Program-made: the position numbers and the translations under genes
Shown here: positions 45,615 through 54,524 of the stretch, piece after piece
Numbering within the stretch: position 1 is the first letter of the stretch
How the letters are laid out: the number at the start of each line of letters is the position of its first letter
Source of the DNA: Gemmobacter sp034519525
Lineage (GTDB): Bacteria; Pseudomonadota; Alphaproteobacteria; Rhodobacterales; Rhodobacteraceae
Assembly: GCA_034519525.1 (NCBI GenBank)
Contig: JAXHOJ010000062.1
Location: 1-64,000 of the forward strand
Reading direction: 5' to 3'
DNA length: 64,000 nt
The notes under the pieces: model-generated
Told to the model about the DNA's origin: nothing
Database searches by the model: none
What the model saw: only the letters and a program-made list of their open reading frames with translations

Positions 45615-48600
45615 ATGCATACGCGCCTGGCCCTAGACATTGGCACGACCTCGATCGGCTGGATTCTGTATGAGTTGGTGAACGGCCAGCCCGCCAGCAT
45701 CCTGGACGGCGGCACTCGGATATTCAGTGACGGGCGCGAGGCAAAAACTGGGCAGTCTCTGGCGGTCGGGCGGCGCACAGCGCGGGGGATGCGGCGACGG
45801 CGGGACAGATATCTGAGGCGGCGGGCAGCGCTGATGAAGCGGCTGGCCGCAACTGGTCTGATGCCCGTAAGTCCCGAGGCGGCAGCGCGCTTGGCGGCGC
45901 TGGATCCCTATGAGCTGCGCGCGCGCGGCCTAGATCATCCTTTGCCACCCGAGCATCTGGGTCGGGCGCTATTTCATCTGAACCAGCGGCGCGGCTTCAA
46001 GTCAAACCGCCGCACAGACAAGGGCAACAATGAAGGTGGGATGATCGCCGATGCCTCGGCCCGGCTCGAACAGGCGATGATAGCGGCGGGCGCGCGGACC
46101 TATGGCGAATTTTTGCACAAGCGCCGGGTAGCGGCGACCGACCCGCGCGCCACCCCAGCCGTGCGCAACCGGGTCAACCCGCATCTGACCGGTGAAGATG
46201 GCAAGGAGCAGCCGGGTTATGATTTCTACCCAGACCGCAAGCATCTGGAGGACGAGTTTCACAGGCTGTGGGAGGTGCAGGGGCGTCACAATCCCGACCT
46301 GACGCCCGCCATGGGAGATCTGCTGTTCCAGACGATCTTCCATCAACGCCCGCTGAAAGCCCCGGCCGTCGGGCGCTGCCTGTTTCTGGACGAGCCGCGC
46401 CTGCCCAAGGCCCATCCGCTGACGCAACAGCGCACGCTTTATGAAACCGTCAACATGCTGCGCATCGCCGCCCCCGGCCAGCCCAAACGCCGCCTTAGCC
46501 GGGATCAACGCGATCAGATTGTCCATGCATTGAACAGCCGCAAAGTTCTGGCGGCGCCGGGCAAGAACGTTCTGACACTGGTCGCCATCGGGAAGCTGAT
46601 GAAACTACGCCCGGGCGAGGCGTTCTCGCTGGAGACCGCAAACCGCGATGCCATCACCTGCGACCCGGTGCGAATGAGCCTTGCCTATGACGCACGCTTT
46701 GGACCGCAGTGGTCGGCCTTGAGCGTGGAGCAGCAATGGGAGCTGATCCAACGCCTGCGCGAAGACCAAGATGGCGCGGCGTTGGTCGACTGGATCATGG
46801 ATCGATATGGACTTGACCGGAATCGCGCCCGCGCCATTGCCGATGCGCCCTTGCCCGAAGGCTTTGGCCGCCTTGGCGAAACCGCGACGCGGGCTGTGCT
46901 GGCTGTGCTGATCGGCGGTACGGCAGAGCAGGAGGTGCCGACCTATAACGAGGCCGTTGCTGCCTGCGGTTGGGATCATTCGCGCCTTGGCACCGGCGAA
47001 GTGATGGATCGCCTGCCCTATTACGGCCAAGTGCTGGATCGCCATGTTTTGCCGGGCACCGGCCGCCCCGAGGATCACGAGATCACCCGCTTTGGCCGCA
47101 TTACCAACCCTACCGTGCATATTGGTCTGGGTCAGGTGAAGCGGCTGGTGAACAAGGTGATCGACGTCTGGGGCCGCCCACATGAAATGGTAGTGGAATT
47201 GGCCCGTGATCTGAAGATGAGCGAAGATCAGAAGCGCGATCTGGCGAAGGTGAACGCGCAGAACCAGCGGGCGGCGGAGATGCGCAGCGCGAAGCTGATC
47301 CAGGATCTGAAAATCGAGGATAATGGCCGCAACCGTGCCATCCTGCGGGTGTGGGAGGAAAGTGCAGCGGACGTGCTCCACCGTTTTTGTCCCTATACCG
47401 GGGCTCAGATCAGTGCGTCGATGCTGTTCGACGGCAGTTGCGATATTGACCACATCCTGCCCTATTCGCGAACACTAGATGACGGTTTCAACAACCGCGT
47501 GATTTGCCTGAGGTCAGCCAACCGCGAGAAACGCAATCTGACACCCTGGGAGGCTTGGGGCGATACGCCGAAGTGGTCCGTCATCGAGGCCAACTTGAAA
47601 AATCTGCCCGTCGCCAAGGCCTGGCGCTTCGCACCCGATGCCATGCTGCGTTTTGAGGGAGAGCGCGATTTCACGGCTCGCGCGCTGGTCGATACGCAAT
47701 ATCTGTCACGGCTGGCACGGGAATACCTAGAATGTCTATATGCCGAAGATATTGAGCCCGGCCCGCATTCAGGAAAAAAGCCGCGTCGCCCGATCTGGGT
47801 GGTGGCAGGCAAGCTGACCGAGCTTCTGCGGCGACATTGGGGCCTCAACAGCCTGTTGCCGGACGCGCATAAGGGCACCGCCAAAGCTAAGAACCGCCTC
47901 GATCACCGTCATCACATGATCGACGCGGCAGTTGTCGGCGCCACCGATCATGCCACGATCAAGCGCATTGCCGACATGGCCAAGGCGAATGTCGAGAACG
48001 GCTTGGAGGATCTGGCGGGCACCATCCCACCACCTTGGCCCGGCCTGCGTGATGACCTCAAGGCGCGACTTGATCGCGTCACGGTCAGCCATCGAGGCAA
48101 TCATGGCAGAGTGGACCCTTCCGCGCGCATGCAGGGCCGCGACACCACTTCGGGGCAGTTGCACAACGATACTGCCTATGGGCTGACTGACGAGACGCAG
48201 AACAAGGTGCCGCTGGTCGTCAACCGTAAGCCCATTGACATGTTGACCCCTGCGATGATCGGAAAGATCCGCGACCAGCAACTTGCGCGCTGGCTGGCCG
48301 CCGTGACTAAGGGCAAAGATGGAAGGGAGTTCAAGGCCGCCATTGAGGCCTTCCGCGCCCAACCAGGTCCCTATCGCGGAATCCGCCGAGTCCGACTGAT
48401 CGAGCCGGTGGAGGTGATCCGCATCAAGGATCGCAATGGACGCCCCTACAAGGGCTACAAGGGGGACAGCAACCAGTGCTACGAGGTCTGGCGCCTGCCG
48501 GATGGCACGCTTATCCATCAAGTCGTATCAACCTTCGCGGCGCATCAGGGTCAGATCGGCAAGCCCCACCCGGCGGCCAAACGGCTCGCACGGCTCTATA

Positions 48601-48851
48601 AGGATGACATGGTAAGACTGGATGAAAGCAAGTTTGGCTCTGTAATTGCAACAGTGGAAAAGTTTGATCGGAACGGGCAGCTGGAATTGGTCCCTCACAA
48701 TGAAAGCAATGCTGATCAGCGTTACCGTGAGGACAAGTCCGATAGCGTCTTTATCCGACTGCGCGCCTCCACCTTCATCGCTGCTGGCGCCCGGCGAGTC
48801 ATCGTGGATGAAATGGGGCGGATCCGCGACCCTGGCCCCGGCAAACACTGA
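45615..48851 (+). CDS. cas9: Type II-C CRISPR endonuclease Cas9
   Basis: The 1078-residue effector cuts crRNA-matched DNA with two nuclease sites. All key residues appear present: RuvC-I LALDIGTTSIGW (Asp8), Arg-rich bridge helix RRTARGMRRRRDRYLRRR, RuvC-II MVVELARDLK (Glu528), HNH CDIDHILPYSRTLDDGFNNR (Asp612-His613) with Asn636 in RSANREKRN, and RuvC-III RHHMIDAAVVG (His767, Asp770). Size and the cas9-cas1-cas2 set without csn2 or cas4 indicate type II-C, close to alphaproteobacterial Cas9s of about 1080 residues. TTGACA at 45552 and a TATAGT at 45578 may be its promoter. The tracrRNA diverges upstream. The C-terminal PAM-interacting domain gives no readable PAM. Confidence 0.98.
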   Translation: MHTRLALDIGTTSIGWILYELVNGQPASILDGGTRIFSDGREAKTGQSLAVGRRTARGMRRRRDRYLRRRAALMKRLAATGLMPVSPEAAARLAALDPYELRARGLDHPLPPEHLGRALFHLNQRRGFKSNRRTDKGNNEGGMIADASARLEQAMIAAGARTYGEFLHKRRVAATDPRATPAVRNRVNPHLTGEDGKEQPGYDFYPDRKHLEDEFHRLWEVQGRHNPDLTPAMGDLLFQTIFHQRPLKAPAVGRCLFLDEPRLPKAHPLTQQRTLYETVNMLRIAAPGQPKRRLSRDQRDQIVHALNSRKVLAAPGKNVLTLVAIGKLMKLRPGEAFSLETANRDAITCDPVRMSLAYDARFGPQWSALSVEQQWELIQRLREDQDGAALVDWIMDRYGLDRNRARAIADAPLPEGFGRLGETATRAVLAVLIGGTAEQEVPTYNEAVAACGWDHSRLGTGEVMDRLPYYGQVLDRHVLPGTGRPEDHEITRFGRITNPTVHIGLGQVKRLVNKVIDVWGRPHEMVVELARDLKMSEDQKRDLAKVNAQNQRAAEMRSAKLIQDLKIEDNGRNRAILRVWEESAADVLHRFCPYTGAQISASMLFDGSCDIDHILPYSRTLDDGFNNRVICLRSANREKRNLTPWEAWGDTPKWSVIEANLKNLPVAKAWRFAPDAMLRFEGERDFTARALVDTQYLSRLAREYLECLYAEDIEPGPHSGKKPRRPIWVVAGKLTELLRRHWGLNSLLPDAHKGTAKAKNRLDHRHHMIDAAVVGATDHATIKRIADMAKANVENGLEDLAGTIPPPWPGLRDDLKARLDRVTVSHRGNHGRVDPSARMQGRDTTSGQLHNDTAYGLTDETQNKVPLVVNRKPIDMLTPAMIGKIRDQQLARWLAAVTKGKDGREFKAAIEAFRAQPGPYRGIRRVRLIEPVEVIRIKDRNGRPYKGYKGDSNQCYEVWRLPDGTLIHQVVSTFAAHQGQIGKPHPAAKRLARLYKDDMVRLDESKFGSVIATVEKFDRNGQLELVPHNESNADQRYREDKSDSVFIRLRASTFIAAGARRVIVDEMGRIRDPGPGKH

Positions 48852-48896
48852 ATCCCTTTGGATCGAATCATCGGGCGCATTAACAATTGATGATTA

Positions 48897-49826
48897 TTGT
48901 GCCGGATCATCCCATTGGATCAGATTGTCGATATCAGCCAGGACGGCCGCCATCTCTCGCGCGACCGTGGCTTTCTCAAGGTGGAAGCCGAGGGCGCGGT
49001 TCTGGGCCGAATCCCGCTTGATCAGATTGCCGCGGTTGTCGTCCATTCCCATGGCGTGACCTGGAGCAACTCTCTGCTGGTTGAACTGGCGGATCGTGGT
49101 GCGCCGGTGGTGCTTTGCGCAGCCAACCACCAGCCGCGGGCGATCTTGTGTTCGCTGCAAGGCCATCACCAGCAGAACGCCCGGATGCGCGCACAATGGG
49201 ATGCGCCAAGGCCGCTGATCAAGCAGGCGTGGAAGCAAGTGGTCACCTCCAAGATCTGCATGCAGGCTGCCGCCCTTGCCGCCATCGGACAGCCCCCCGC
49301 CCCGCTTGACCATATTGCGCGTAGCGTGCAATCGGGAGACAGCGGAAATGCCGAGGCGCAGGCGGCGCGGCTCTACTGGCCGATGATGATGGGCAAGGCC
49401 TTCCGCCGCGACGCCGACCTGCCTGACATCAACGCCTTGCTGAATTACGGCTATACGGTGCTGCGTGCTGCCACCGCTCGCGCGGTGACCGCCGCCGGGC
49501 TGCACCCGACTATCGGCCTGTTCCATTCCAACCGCTCTAATGCCTTCGCCTTGGCCGATGATCTGATGGAACCGTTCCGCCCACTGGTCGATCTGACCGC
49601 CCGCGCCATAGCAGCCAGAGCAGGCTCCGAAGTCACGCCAGAAGCTAAACGCAGCATGGCCGACCTGATTGCGCTTGATCTGCCGCTGACTGGCGAGACG
49701 AGCCCAGTTTCGGTCGCCCTTTCGCGCCTTACGATCTCGCTGGCGCAAAGCTTCGAGACCCGACGCCTGTCGCTCGTCTTGCCCGAACCGCCCTCCCCCC
49801 TCATCCTCGCAGGCCTCGGGTCATGA
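48897..49826 (+). CDS. cas1: CRISPR-associated endonuclease Cas1 (type II)
   Basis: Cas1 with Cas2 inserts new spacers. The protein of about 309 residues has the N-terminal block IAAVVVHSHGVTWSNSLLVE, CAANHQPRAILCSLQGHHQQ, and the metal site: Glu153 in NAEAQAARLYWP, His210 in PTIGLFHSNRSNAF and Asp221/222 in ALADDLMEPFRPLVD. The start is uncertain. TTG 48897 opens the frame, and TTG 48915 (giving MDQIVDISQDGRHLS) fits the family N-terminus at least as well. Neither has a strong binding site. It follows cas9 by 45 bases and overlaps cas2 (ATGA). Confidence 0.95.
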   Translation: MCRIIPLDQIVDISQDGRHLSRDRGFLKVEAEGAVLGRIPLDQIAAVVVHSHGVTWSNSLLVELADRGAPVVLCAANHQPRAILCSLQGHHQQNARMRAQWDAPRPLIKQAWKQVVTSKICMQAAALAAIGQPPAPLDHIARSVQSGDSGNAEAQAARLYWPMMMGKAFRRDADLPDINALLNYGYTVLRAATARAVTAAGLHPTIGLFHSNRSNAFALADDLMEPFRPLVDLTARAIAARAGSEVTPEAKRSMADLIALDLPLTGETSPVSVALSRLTISLAQSFETRRLSLVLPEPPSPLILAGLGS

Positions 49827-50167
49827 GCGGCCCAGCGACCTTTCTCAGCGGATATCGTCTGATGTGGATCCTTGTCATGTTCGACCTGCCGACCGACAGC
49901 AAACGGCAACGCAAAGCCGCAGGCGACTTCCGAAATTTCCTGCTGGATGAGGGATTCGAGCGCAGCCAGTTCTCGATCTATGCCCGCTTCATCAACGGGA
50001 AAGAGGCCTTCGAGACCCGCATCCGCCGCATTGAACGCGCCCTGCCCGCACAAGGCGATGTGCAAATTTTGTCCATGACTGATCGCCAATACCGCGACAT
50101 CGTCCATTTCTCGGATCAAGGCCGCAGATCGGCGCGACAAAATCCTTCGCAACTGGTGCTGTTCTGA
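49823..50167 (+). CDS. cas2: CRISPR-associated endoribonuclease Cas2
   Basis: The 114-residue protein has the Cas2 ferredoxin-like start LMWILVMFDLPTDSKRQRKA with the conserved Asp after the first strand, then FLLDEGFERSQFSIYARFIN and the strand GDVQILSMTDRQYRDIVHF. It forms the dimer that bridges two Cas1 dimers in spacer integration. ATG 49823 overlaps the cas1 stop, so translation is coupled. The array starts 74 bases after its stop. Confidence 0.96.
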   Translation: MSGPATFLSGYRLMWILVMFDLPTDSKRQRKAAGDFRNFLLDEGFERSQFSIYARFINGKEAFETRIRRIERALPAQGDVQILSMTDRQYRDIVHFSDQGRRSARQNPSQLVLF

Positions 50168-50241
50168 TGCGATTCGAGGATTTCAACAACAGCTATCCCG
50201 CCGCTTTTCCGTTCCGTTGCAACGGCTTGCGGCGGGATCAA

Positions 50242-51336
50242 AGTGTAGCCATTCAGAAATCGCGGTCCAGCGGCAACAGTTGGGGCAGCGCAGAGGTCTG
50301 GCCAGATAAGTGTAGCCATTCAGAAATCGCGGTCCAGCGGCAACCAGCCCGAGGAGCGGATCAGGTGGGCATATAGTGTAGCCATTCAGAAATCGCGGTC
50401 CAGCGGCAACATCCCGTAAGGAGTGCCACCGGCCATGACAGTGTAGCCATTCAGAAATCGCGGTCCAGCGGCAACCAGACGGGGTATGTGTAGCCGATCA
50501 CAAGAAGTGTAGCCATTCAGAAATCGCGGTCCAGCGGCAACCAAAATAATGCACCATATAAAAACATCCCCAGTGTAGCCATTCAGAAATCGCGGTCCAG
50601 CGGCAACTCATCCCTGACAGTGGAGACCAATCATGACAGTGTAGCCATTCAGAAATCGCGGTCCAGCGGCAACTTTCCGATCCATGCCCATGTTCCCCTC
50701 TTGAGTGTAGCCATTCAGAAATCGCGGTCCAGCGGCAACAACAGCAGCTCACATTCCCAGGGCTCGCTGAGTGTAGCCATTCAGAAATCGCGGTCCAGCG
50801 GCAACCTATGATCTGCGTGGAAAGGTGTTCCGTGGGAGTGTAGCCATTCAGAAATCGCGGTCCAGCGGCAACTCAGCGAGGGCACGGATATTCCCGTGGT
50901 CGAGTGTAGCCATTCAGAAATCGCGGTCCAGCGGCAACGCGATCTGGCGTGGGTGGTGGTGCGGTGGGAGTGTAGCCATTCAGAAATCGCGGTCCAGCGG
51001 CAACTGATCGACTGCACCGACAACTGGCCCATGCAGTGTAGCCATTCAGAAATCGCGGTCCAGCGGCAACCGAGGTGCGGGAGCCGGCTGCCAATCGCGG
51101 CCAGTGTAGCCATTCAGAAATCGCGGTCCAGCGGCAACGACGGTTCGGAGCAGGCGATGGCTGAATTGAGTGTAGCCATTCAGAAATCGCGGTCCAGCGG
51201 CAACAGCTTCGACCCGGCGCCGGGCCGCGTCCGTAGTGTAGCCATTCAGAAATCGCGGTCCAGCGGCAACGGCGCGGGGCGGTGTTCTTTTCAGTCGGTT
51301 AGTGTAGCCATTCAGAAATCGCGGTCCAGCGGCAAC
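50242..51336 (-). CRISPR. Type II-C CRISPR array, 17 repeats and 16 spacers
   Basis: Seventeen identical-looking 36-base repeats start at 50242, 50309, 50375, 50440, 50506, 50572, 50638, 50704, 50770, 50837, 50903, 50969, 51035, 51103, 51169, 51235 and 51301. On the plus strand each begins AGTGTAGCCATTC and ends CCAGCGGCAAC. Spacers are 29-32 bases (mostly 30), all different, and none matches another part of the window by eye. The crRNA sense is the minus strand, because the repeat then reads GTTGCCGCTGG, as in other type II-C systems, and pairs with the tracrRNA at 45375-45452. The minus-strand repeat ends TGGCTACACT, resembling a -10 box as in Neisseria repeats. Confidence 0.98.
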
Positions 51337-51353
51337 CTCCTGCTGCTGCTTGG

Positions 51354-51629
51354 CCTTTCCAACAGCTGCAGCTGATCCCGCTGCTGGTCCTGACGCCGTT
51401 GATCTTTCTGGGTGGCAGCTTCTACAGCGTGAATATGCTGCCGGGGATCTGGCGCACCCTCGCGCTGTTTAACCCGGTGGTGTACCTGATGTCGGTCTTC
51501 CGCTGGTCGTTCTTCGCCACCGCAGACATGCCGGTAATGGTCAGCCTGCTGGCGATCCTGCTGTTCACCGCCGTCTGCCTCGCGGCGGTCTGGTGGATCT
51601 TCCGGACGGTCTGGCGCATCCGGCAGTAG
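51354..51629 (+). pseudogene. C-terminal remnant of an ABC-2 type permease
   Basis: Directly after the last CRISPR repeat a frame reads FQQLQLIPLLVLTPLIFLGG, SFYSVNMLPGIWRTLALFNP and VVYLMSVFRWSFFATADMPV, then a final membrane helix and FRTVWRIRQ. This is the C-terminal end of ABC-2 (DrrB/NodJ-like) permeases, covering about the last 90 of 250 residues. The 5' part is absent. The CRISPR locus is joined about 18 bases upstream of the recognisable part, so the gene was cut when the locus arrived or when DNA beside it was lost. Confidence 0.8.
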
Positions 51630-51737
51630 GATGGGCATGCCGCCTCGTGCGGACGGAACAACGCGTCGTTAGGGCCCACAAAAAAGTCAGAGTTCGTGCA
51701 AAGGTCTGGTCTCGTAATGACGTGCACAACCGACCAG

Positions 51738-53041
51738 CTAGAGACGCCCCGCGAGCCTGAGGGCATTGCTTTCCACCAGTTCGGCGGTTTGCACCGTGTA
51801 GCCCTCTGTGGCGCCGGGCAAGCGCGCGACATCCTCGGTCACCCGCACGCGATGTGCGACGATACCATCGATCAGCTCCCGGACACGGTTGAGCACATCC
51901 CTTGGGCGATAGTCGATCTCTTGGGCGATGGCCTCCCAATGCCGACCTGCCACTCCATCCGATGTGCGTTTCTTGCCCGCGATGTTCTGGGCAAAGGCCT
52001 GCACGACATGGGGCCAGGCCAGCACCGAGGAGACATCGTAAAGCGGTGCCAGACGGGGCGGTTCGGAAACCGGCAGGATCAGGGAATAGTTCTTGGCATG
52101 TGCGTCGGTATTGGCGACGAGGATGTTGAAGATCACCTGATCGAGAAGCGCCAAGGCGTCGGTCGCACTGACATACTTCCCGGTTCGCAGAAGCGTCGCA
52201 AGGTCGAGCCCGGGCCGCGTGCCGCGCTCGTATTTCCGGCCCGGCGGCAGGCCATTGGCCTGCGCGAAATCCTCCTTATGAAGGCGCTGCAACAGTCCTT
52301 GGCGCCCCAATCTGCGGTCGTAGCGCAGGACCGCGATGGCGCTGCGGCCGGTAGCCCGAAGGATCGTGGCCTCCGCAGCCTTTATGCCGATGGCCTGCGC
52401 CAATCTCAGGCACCACACCTCGTTCTCGGTGATGCCCGGCAGGTTCGGATTATCCGGTTTCACGATCAGGGTCGAGGGTGCACCATGCAGAGGAACCGCC
52501 AGCACATCGCCCGGCTCGGGCAGACGCAGAACGGGACTGCCTTGCGGATCCAGAACCGCAAGGGCGGATTTCTTCTGGCCGCCCGCCAGCGATTGCCGAA
52601 CGCCTTCTTCCCCCACCAGAAACGGGCGCCTGCCAAGATCGTCGAAGTGACGCTCCAGCGCCTTGGCCGGGTCGTCCACGCCTTAGAACTCGGTCAATGG
52701 CAGGCCCAACGGGCGCGATCCGTGGGTTCCCCGAAGGACAGCGCGCCCGCCGTGTCACCACCGATCTGTTCCAGCAGCGCCAGAACATCCGTCTGGTCAA
52801 GGCCGAGGGAGCGGGTCAGGATGCGCAGCTGTTCCTCTTCCGGCAGAAGGTTCGCAAGCCAGGGCGCGATGACCTCGGACGGATAGGGCTCGGGGCGTAG
52901 GGGCATCGTGACCGACAGCGGGAAAGCCCCTTCGGCGAGACGCCAGCGGTCGGCATAGCGCAGCGAGAGCGCGCCATCGGCTGCGACATCGATATCCCCC
53001 AGATGCAGCGCATCGAACCAGATCGGGACCTGCCGTGTCAC
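51738..53041 (-). CDS. hipA: HipA-family serine/threonine kinase toxin (one apparent frameshift)
   Basis: From GTG 53041 the first frame gives the N-terminal domain (MTRQVPIWFDALHLGDIDVA, MPLRPEPYPSEVIAPWLANL, LALLEQIGGDTAGALSFGEP) and stops near 52694. The second frame (52679-51738) has SSSALAVLDP-type strands, IVKPDNP, TENEVWCLRLAQAIGI, the catalytic loop NILVANTDAHAKNYS and LYDVSSV. A one- or two-base change near 52685 joins them. HipA phosphorylates glutamyl-tRNA synthetase in E. coli and triggers dormancy. If the break is real the toxin is dead. It overlaps hipB by four bases (GTGA). Confidence 0.85.
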
Positions 53042-53328
53042 TGGTAGTCCTTCAGATCATAGCCTTCTGCGGATGCCGGGCGCTCGGCGTCCCGCTGCCC
53101 TGCCCCATCCACCACCAGCGCCTCGAGCGGGATTCGCAAGGCAGATGCGATCCGGGCAAGGGTTGTCAGGCGGGCGTCACGCTTGCCCGTTTCGATGAGC
53201 GACAGCGCCGGGCCACTGATCCCGGTCAAGCGGGCGAGTTGGTCGAGGTTGAGCCCCTGCCCCGCGCGCCGCGCACGAATACGCTGCCCGACCTGGGTCA
53301 GAAGGTGCGTCTCGGGGTCAGTTGTCAT
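53038..53328 (-). CDS. hipB: HipB-like XRE antitoxin
   Basis: This 96-residue XRE-family DNA-binding protein has a helix-turn-helix at residues about 15-60 (LTQVGQRIRARRAGQGLNL then DQLARLTGISGPALSLIETG) and a C-terminal tail that would contact HipA. ATG 53328 is one possible start. ATG 53349, behind AAAAGG, would add seven residues. The stop overlaps the hipA GTG. Three palindromes of one type lie upstream at 53350-53465, matching autoregulation by HipB. Confidence 0.88.
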   Translation of the reverse strand: MTTDPETHLLTQVGQRIRARRAGQGLNLDQLARLTGISGPALSLIETGKRDARLTTLARIASALRIPLEALVVDGAGQRDAERPASAEGYDLKDYQ

Positions 53329-53349
53329 GATATGCGCCTCAGCAGCCAT

Positions 53350-53465
53350 CTTACCTTTTACAGTAAGACATAGGGGCGATCTGGAGGCAACGCAAGGAAA
53401 TTACCGTTTTCGGTAATATTTTGACTAGAGAGCGCTGACATCGGGTCTCTTACTGTATTCAGTAA
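53350..53465. promoter_or_regulatory. Three HipB-type operators
   Basis: CTTACCTTTTACAGTAAG (53350-53367), ATTACCGTTTTCGGTAAT (53400-53417, perfect) and TTACTGTATTCAGTAA (53450-53465) share the form TTAC(C/T)-centre-(G/A)GTAA and are spaced about 50 bases apart upstream of hipB. Confidence 0.72.
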
Positions 53466-53545
53466 ATTTCACCAAGTACGGCGCAGCCCGCGCCTTGGCG
53501 AAGGTCACACGATGCCCGCCGTGTCCGGCAGGCTAGCCCGAACAC

Positions 53546-53875
53546 TCATACCTGCACAGGTAGCCGTTCCTTAGCCGCATGACGCTCGCACGCGCCCTGT
53601 TCGAGCGGGATGTTGGCGGTCTTGCAGCCCATGTCCGCAAGGAAACTCACGAGGCCGATGATCGTCTTGAACTCGCGCGGCTTGAGCAGGCTGAGGCTGG
53701 TGATCAGCGTCTTCCCCGATGCTCCGCCCGGCAGGACGGCGCGAATAACCCAGGTCCCGTACCAGCTGTTGTGCCGTTTCTCGGCCCCATTCTTGCAGAC
53801 AACCTCAATCTCATACCCCTCGGCCAAGAGGCAGCGCAGCGCGTCTTCGGTAACCACGTTCGGAGAAACGTCCAT
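53546..53875 (-). CDS. Hypothetical protein (109 aa)
   Basis: From ATG 53875 (AAGGGCAGG just upstream) the product reads MDVSPNVVTEDALRCLLAEG, YEIEVVCKNGAEKRHNSWYG, TWVIRAVLPGGASGKTLITS and a helical end (TIIGLVSFLADMGCKTANIP). There is no signal peptide or membrane segment. The GGASGKT resembles a phosphate loop only superficially, since the rest of an NTPase is absent. I do not recognise the family. The longer frame to 54064 has no better start. It lies between hipB and the right attachment repeat. Confidence 0.5.
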   Translation of the reverse strand: MDVSPNVVTEDALRCLLAEGYEIEVVCKNGAEKRHNSWYGTWVIRAVLPGGASGKTLITSLSLLKPREFKTIIGLVSFLADMGCKTANIPLEQGACERHAAKERLPVQV

Positions 53876-54216
53876 CCTGCCCTTCTTTCCGGCCCCGTCC
53901 TGATCAGGGGAGCCAAGCGCATTTGCGCAACAACGGCAGCTCGCGACAAAACAACTTCCTTGATTGCAAGGTGACAATTTTGAGCACCACGCCCTATGGC
54001 CCCGATTGGCCAGCAACACCGAAGTCACCAAAACGGGTGGCCCCCAGCATGCAGAGCACGTCAAGAGCGTCGTGAACCGGCCCCGTGCACCGGTACGGAA
54101 TTCCAGTCGGTCCAGTCATCGAAAGGACATTCGCTACGGCTCGCCTAAGCCCGAAATCATGCGATCAAACCATGAACACTTGCTGCACACGACGCCTTGT
54201 AATGCATTGTTTTATA
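53876..54216. other. Intergenic region inside the right island end
   Basis: No gene is recognised. It becomes AT-rich toward 54200-54230. Recombination sites for the island integrase may lie here, but I cannot identify them. Confidence 0.35.
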
Positions 54217-54279
54217 TTAGAAATACGCCCAGTCCATCATCGGGGCGACGGATAGTCTATGTGATTGGTTTTTAGTCAT
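54217..54279 (-). pseudogene. Displaced 5' end of dusA
   Basis: From ATG 54279 the minus strand reads MTKNQSHRLSVAPMMDWAYF and then TAA (54219-54217). The first 16 residues are a dusA N-terminus. The sequence leaves dusA right after the 23-bp attachment repeat (after MMD). This is the 5' end separated from the dusA body by the island. Because an integrase remnant lies just beyond it, it may itself be a 5' end supplied by a second island rather than the native one. Confidence 0.85.
54233..54255. repeat. Island attachment repeat, right copy
   Basis: Identical over 23 bases to 30439-30461 and in the same orientation, as required for the two ends of an integrated element. One further mismatch and three more matching bases extend the similarity on the dusA body side. 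Confidence 0.88.
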
Positions 54280-54299
54280 TTTCTTGTATCTTCAATCCA

Positions 54300-54524
54300 T
54301 TGACCCAAACAGCCCCTACGCCGGATTATGCCCAGAACTTTGTGCGTCATGCCGAGAGCCTGATCGATCAGGGGCTGCCGCCCGGCCGTTCACCCATGGC
54401 CCGCCTGCACAGGTTCGGTGACCTGATTGACCTTCATATAGCCGATATGTGTGCCATAGGGAAACCCATCCCGCAGAAGCAAGGCAGCCAGTCTCGCGAC
54501 GCTGCAGCGCGACCTTGGCGCTGA
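54300..54524 (+). pseudogene. Second tyrosine-integrase remnant (N-terminal)
   Basis: From TTG 54300 the frame reads MTQTAPTPDYAQNFVRHAES, LIDQGLPPGRSPMARLHRFG, DLIDLHIADMCAIGKPIPQK. The GDLIDLHIxDMxxxGK block followed by LATLQRDLGA, found in the next frame near 54500, is typical of the core-binding domain of site-specific integrases. The frame is broken after QGSQS and the catalytic domain is absent. It diverges from the displaced dusA start with a 20-base gap, the same layout as at 30497/30617. It differs clearly from the left integrase, so it comes from another element. Confidence 0.6.

Larger units (their letters stand above)
30439..54255. mobile_element. Genomic island integrated in dusA, carrying type II-C CRISPR-Cas9
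   Basis: The segment of about 23.8 kb is bounded by identical 23-bp repeats within dusA coding sequence, with an integrase remnant beside each end. Its contents contrast with the housekeeping flanks. They include prophage fragments, an AT-rich RTX gene, IS1182 and IS256 insertions, two toxin-antitoxin pairs, an AIPR-like remnant and a complete CRISPR-Cas9 system. The element is probably no longer self-mobile, because the integrase at its left end is truncated and has an early stop. Confidence 0.85.

Noticed and set aside
50498..51375. Short repetitive proteins read across the CRISPR array on both strands
   Set aside because: Their repeated peptide is the translation of the CRISPR repeat, not a gene.
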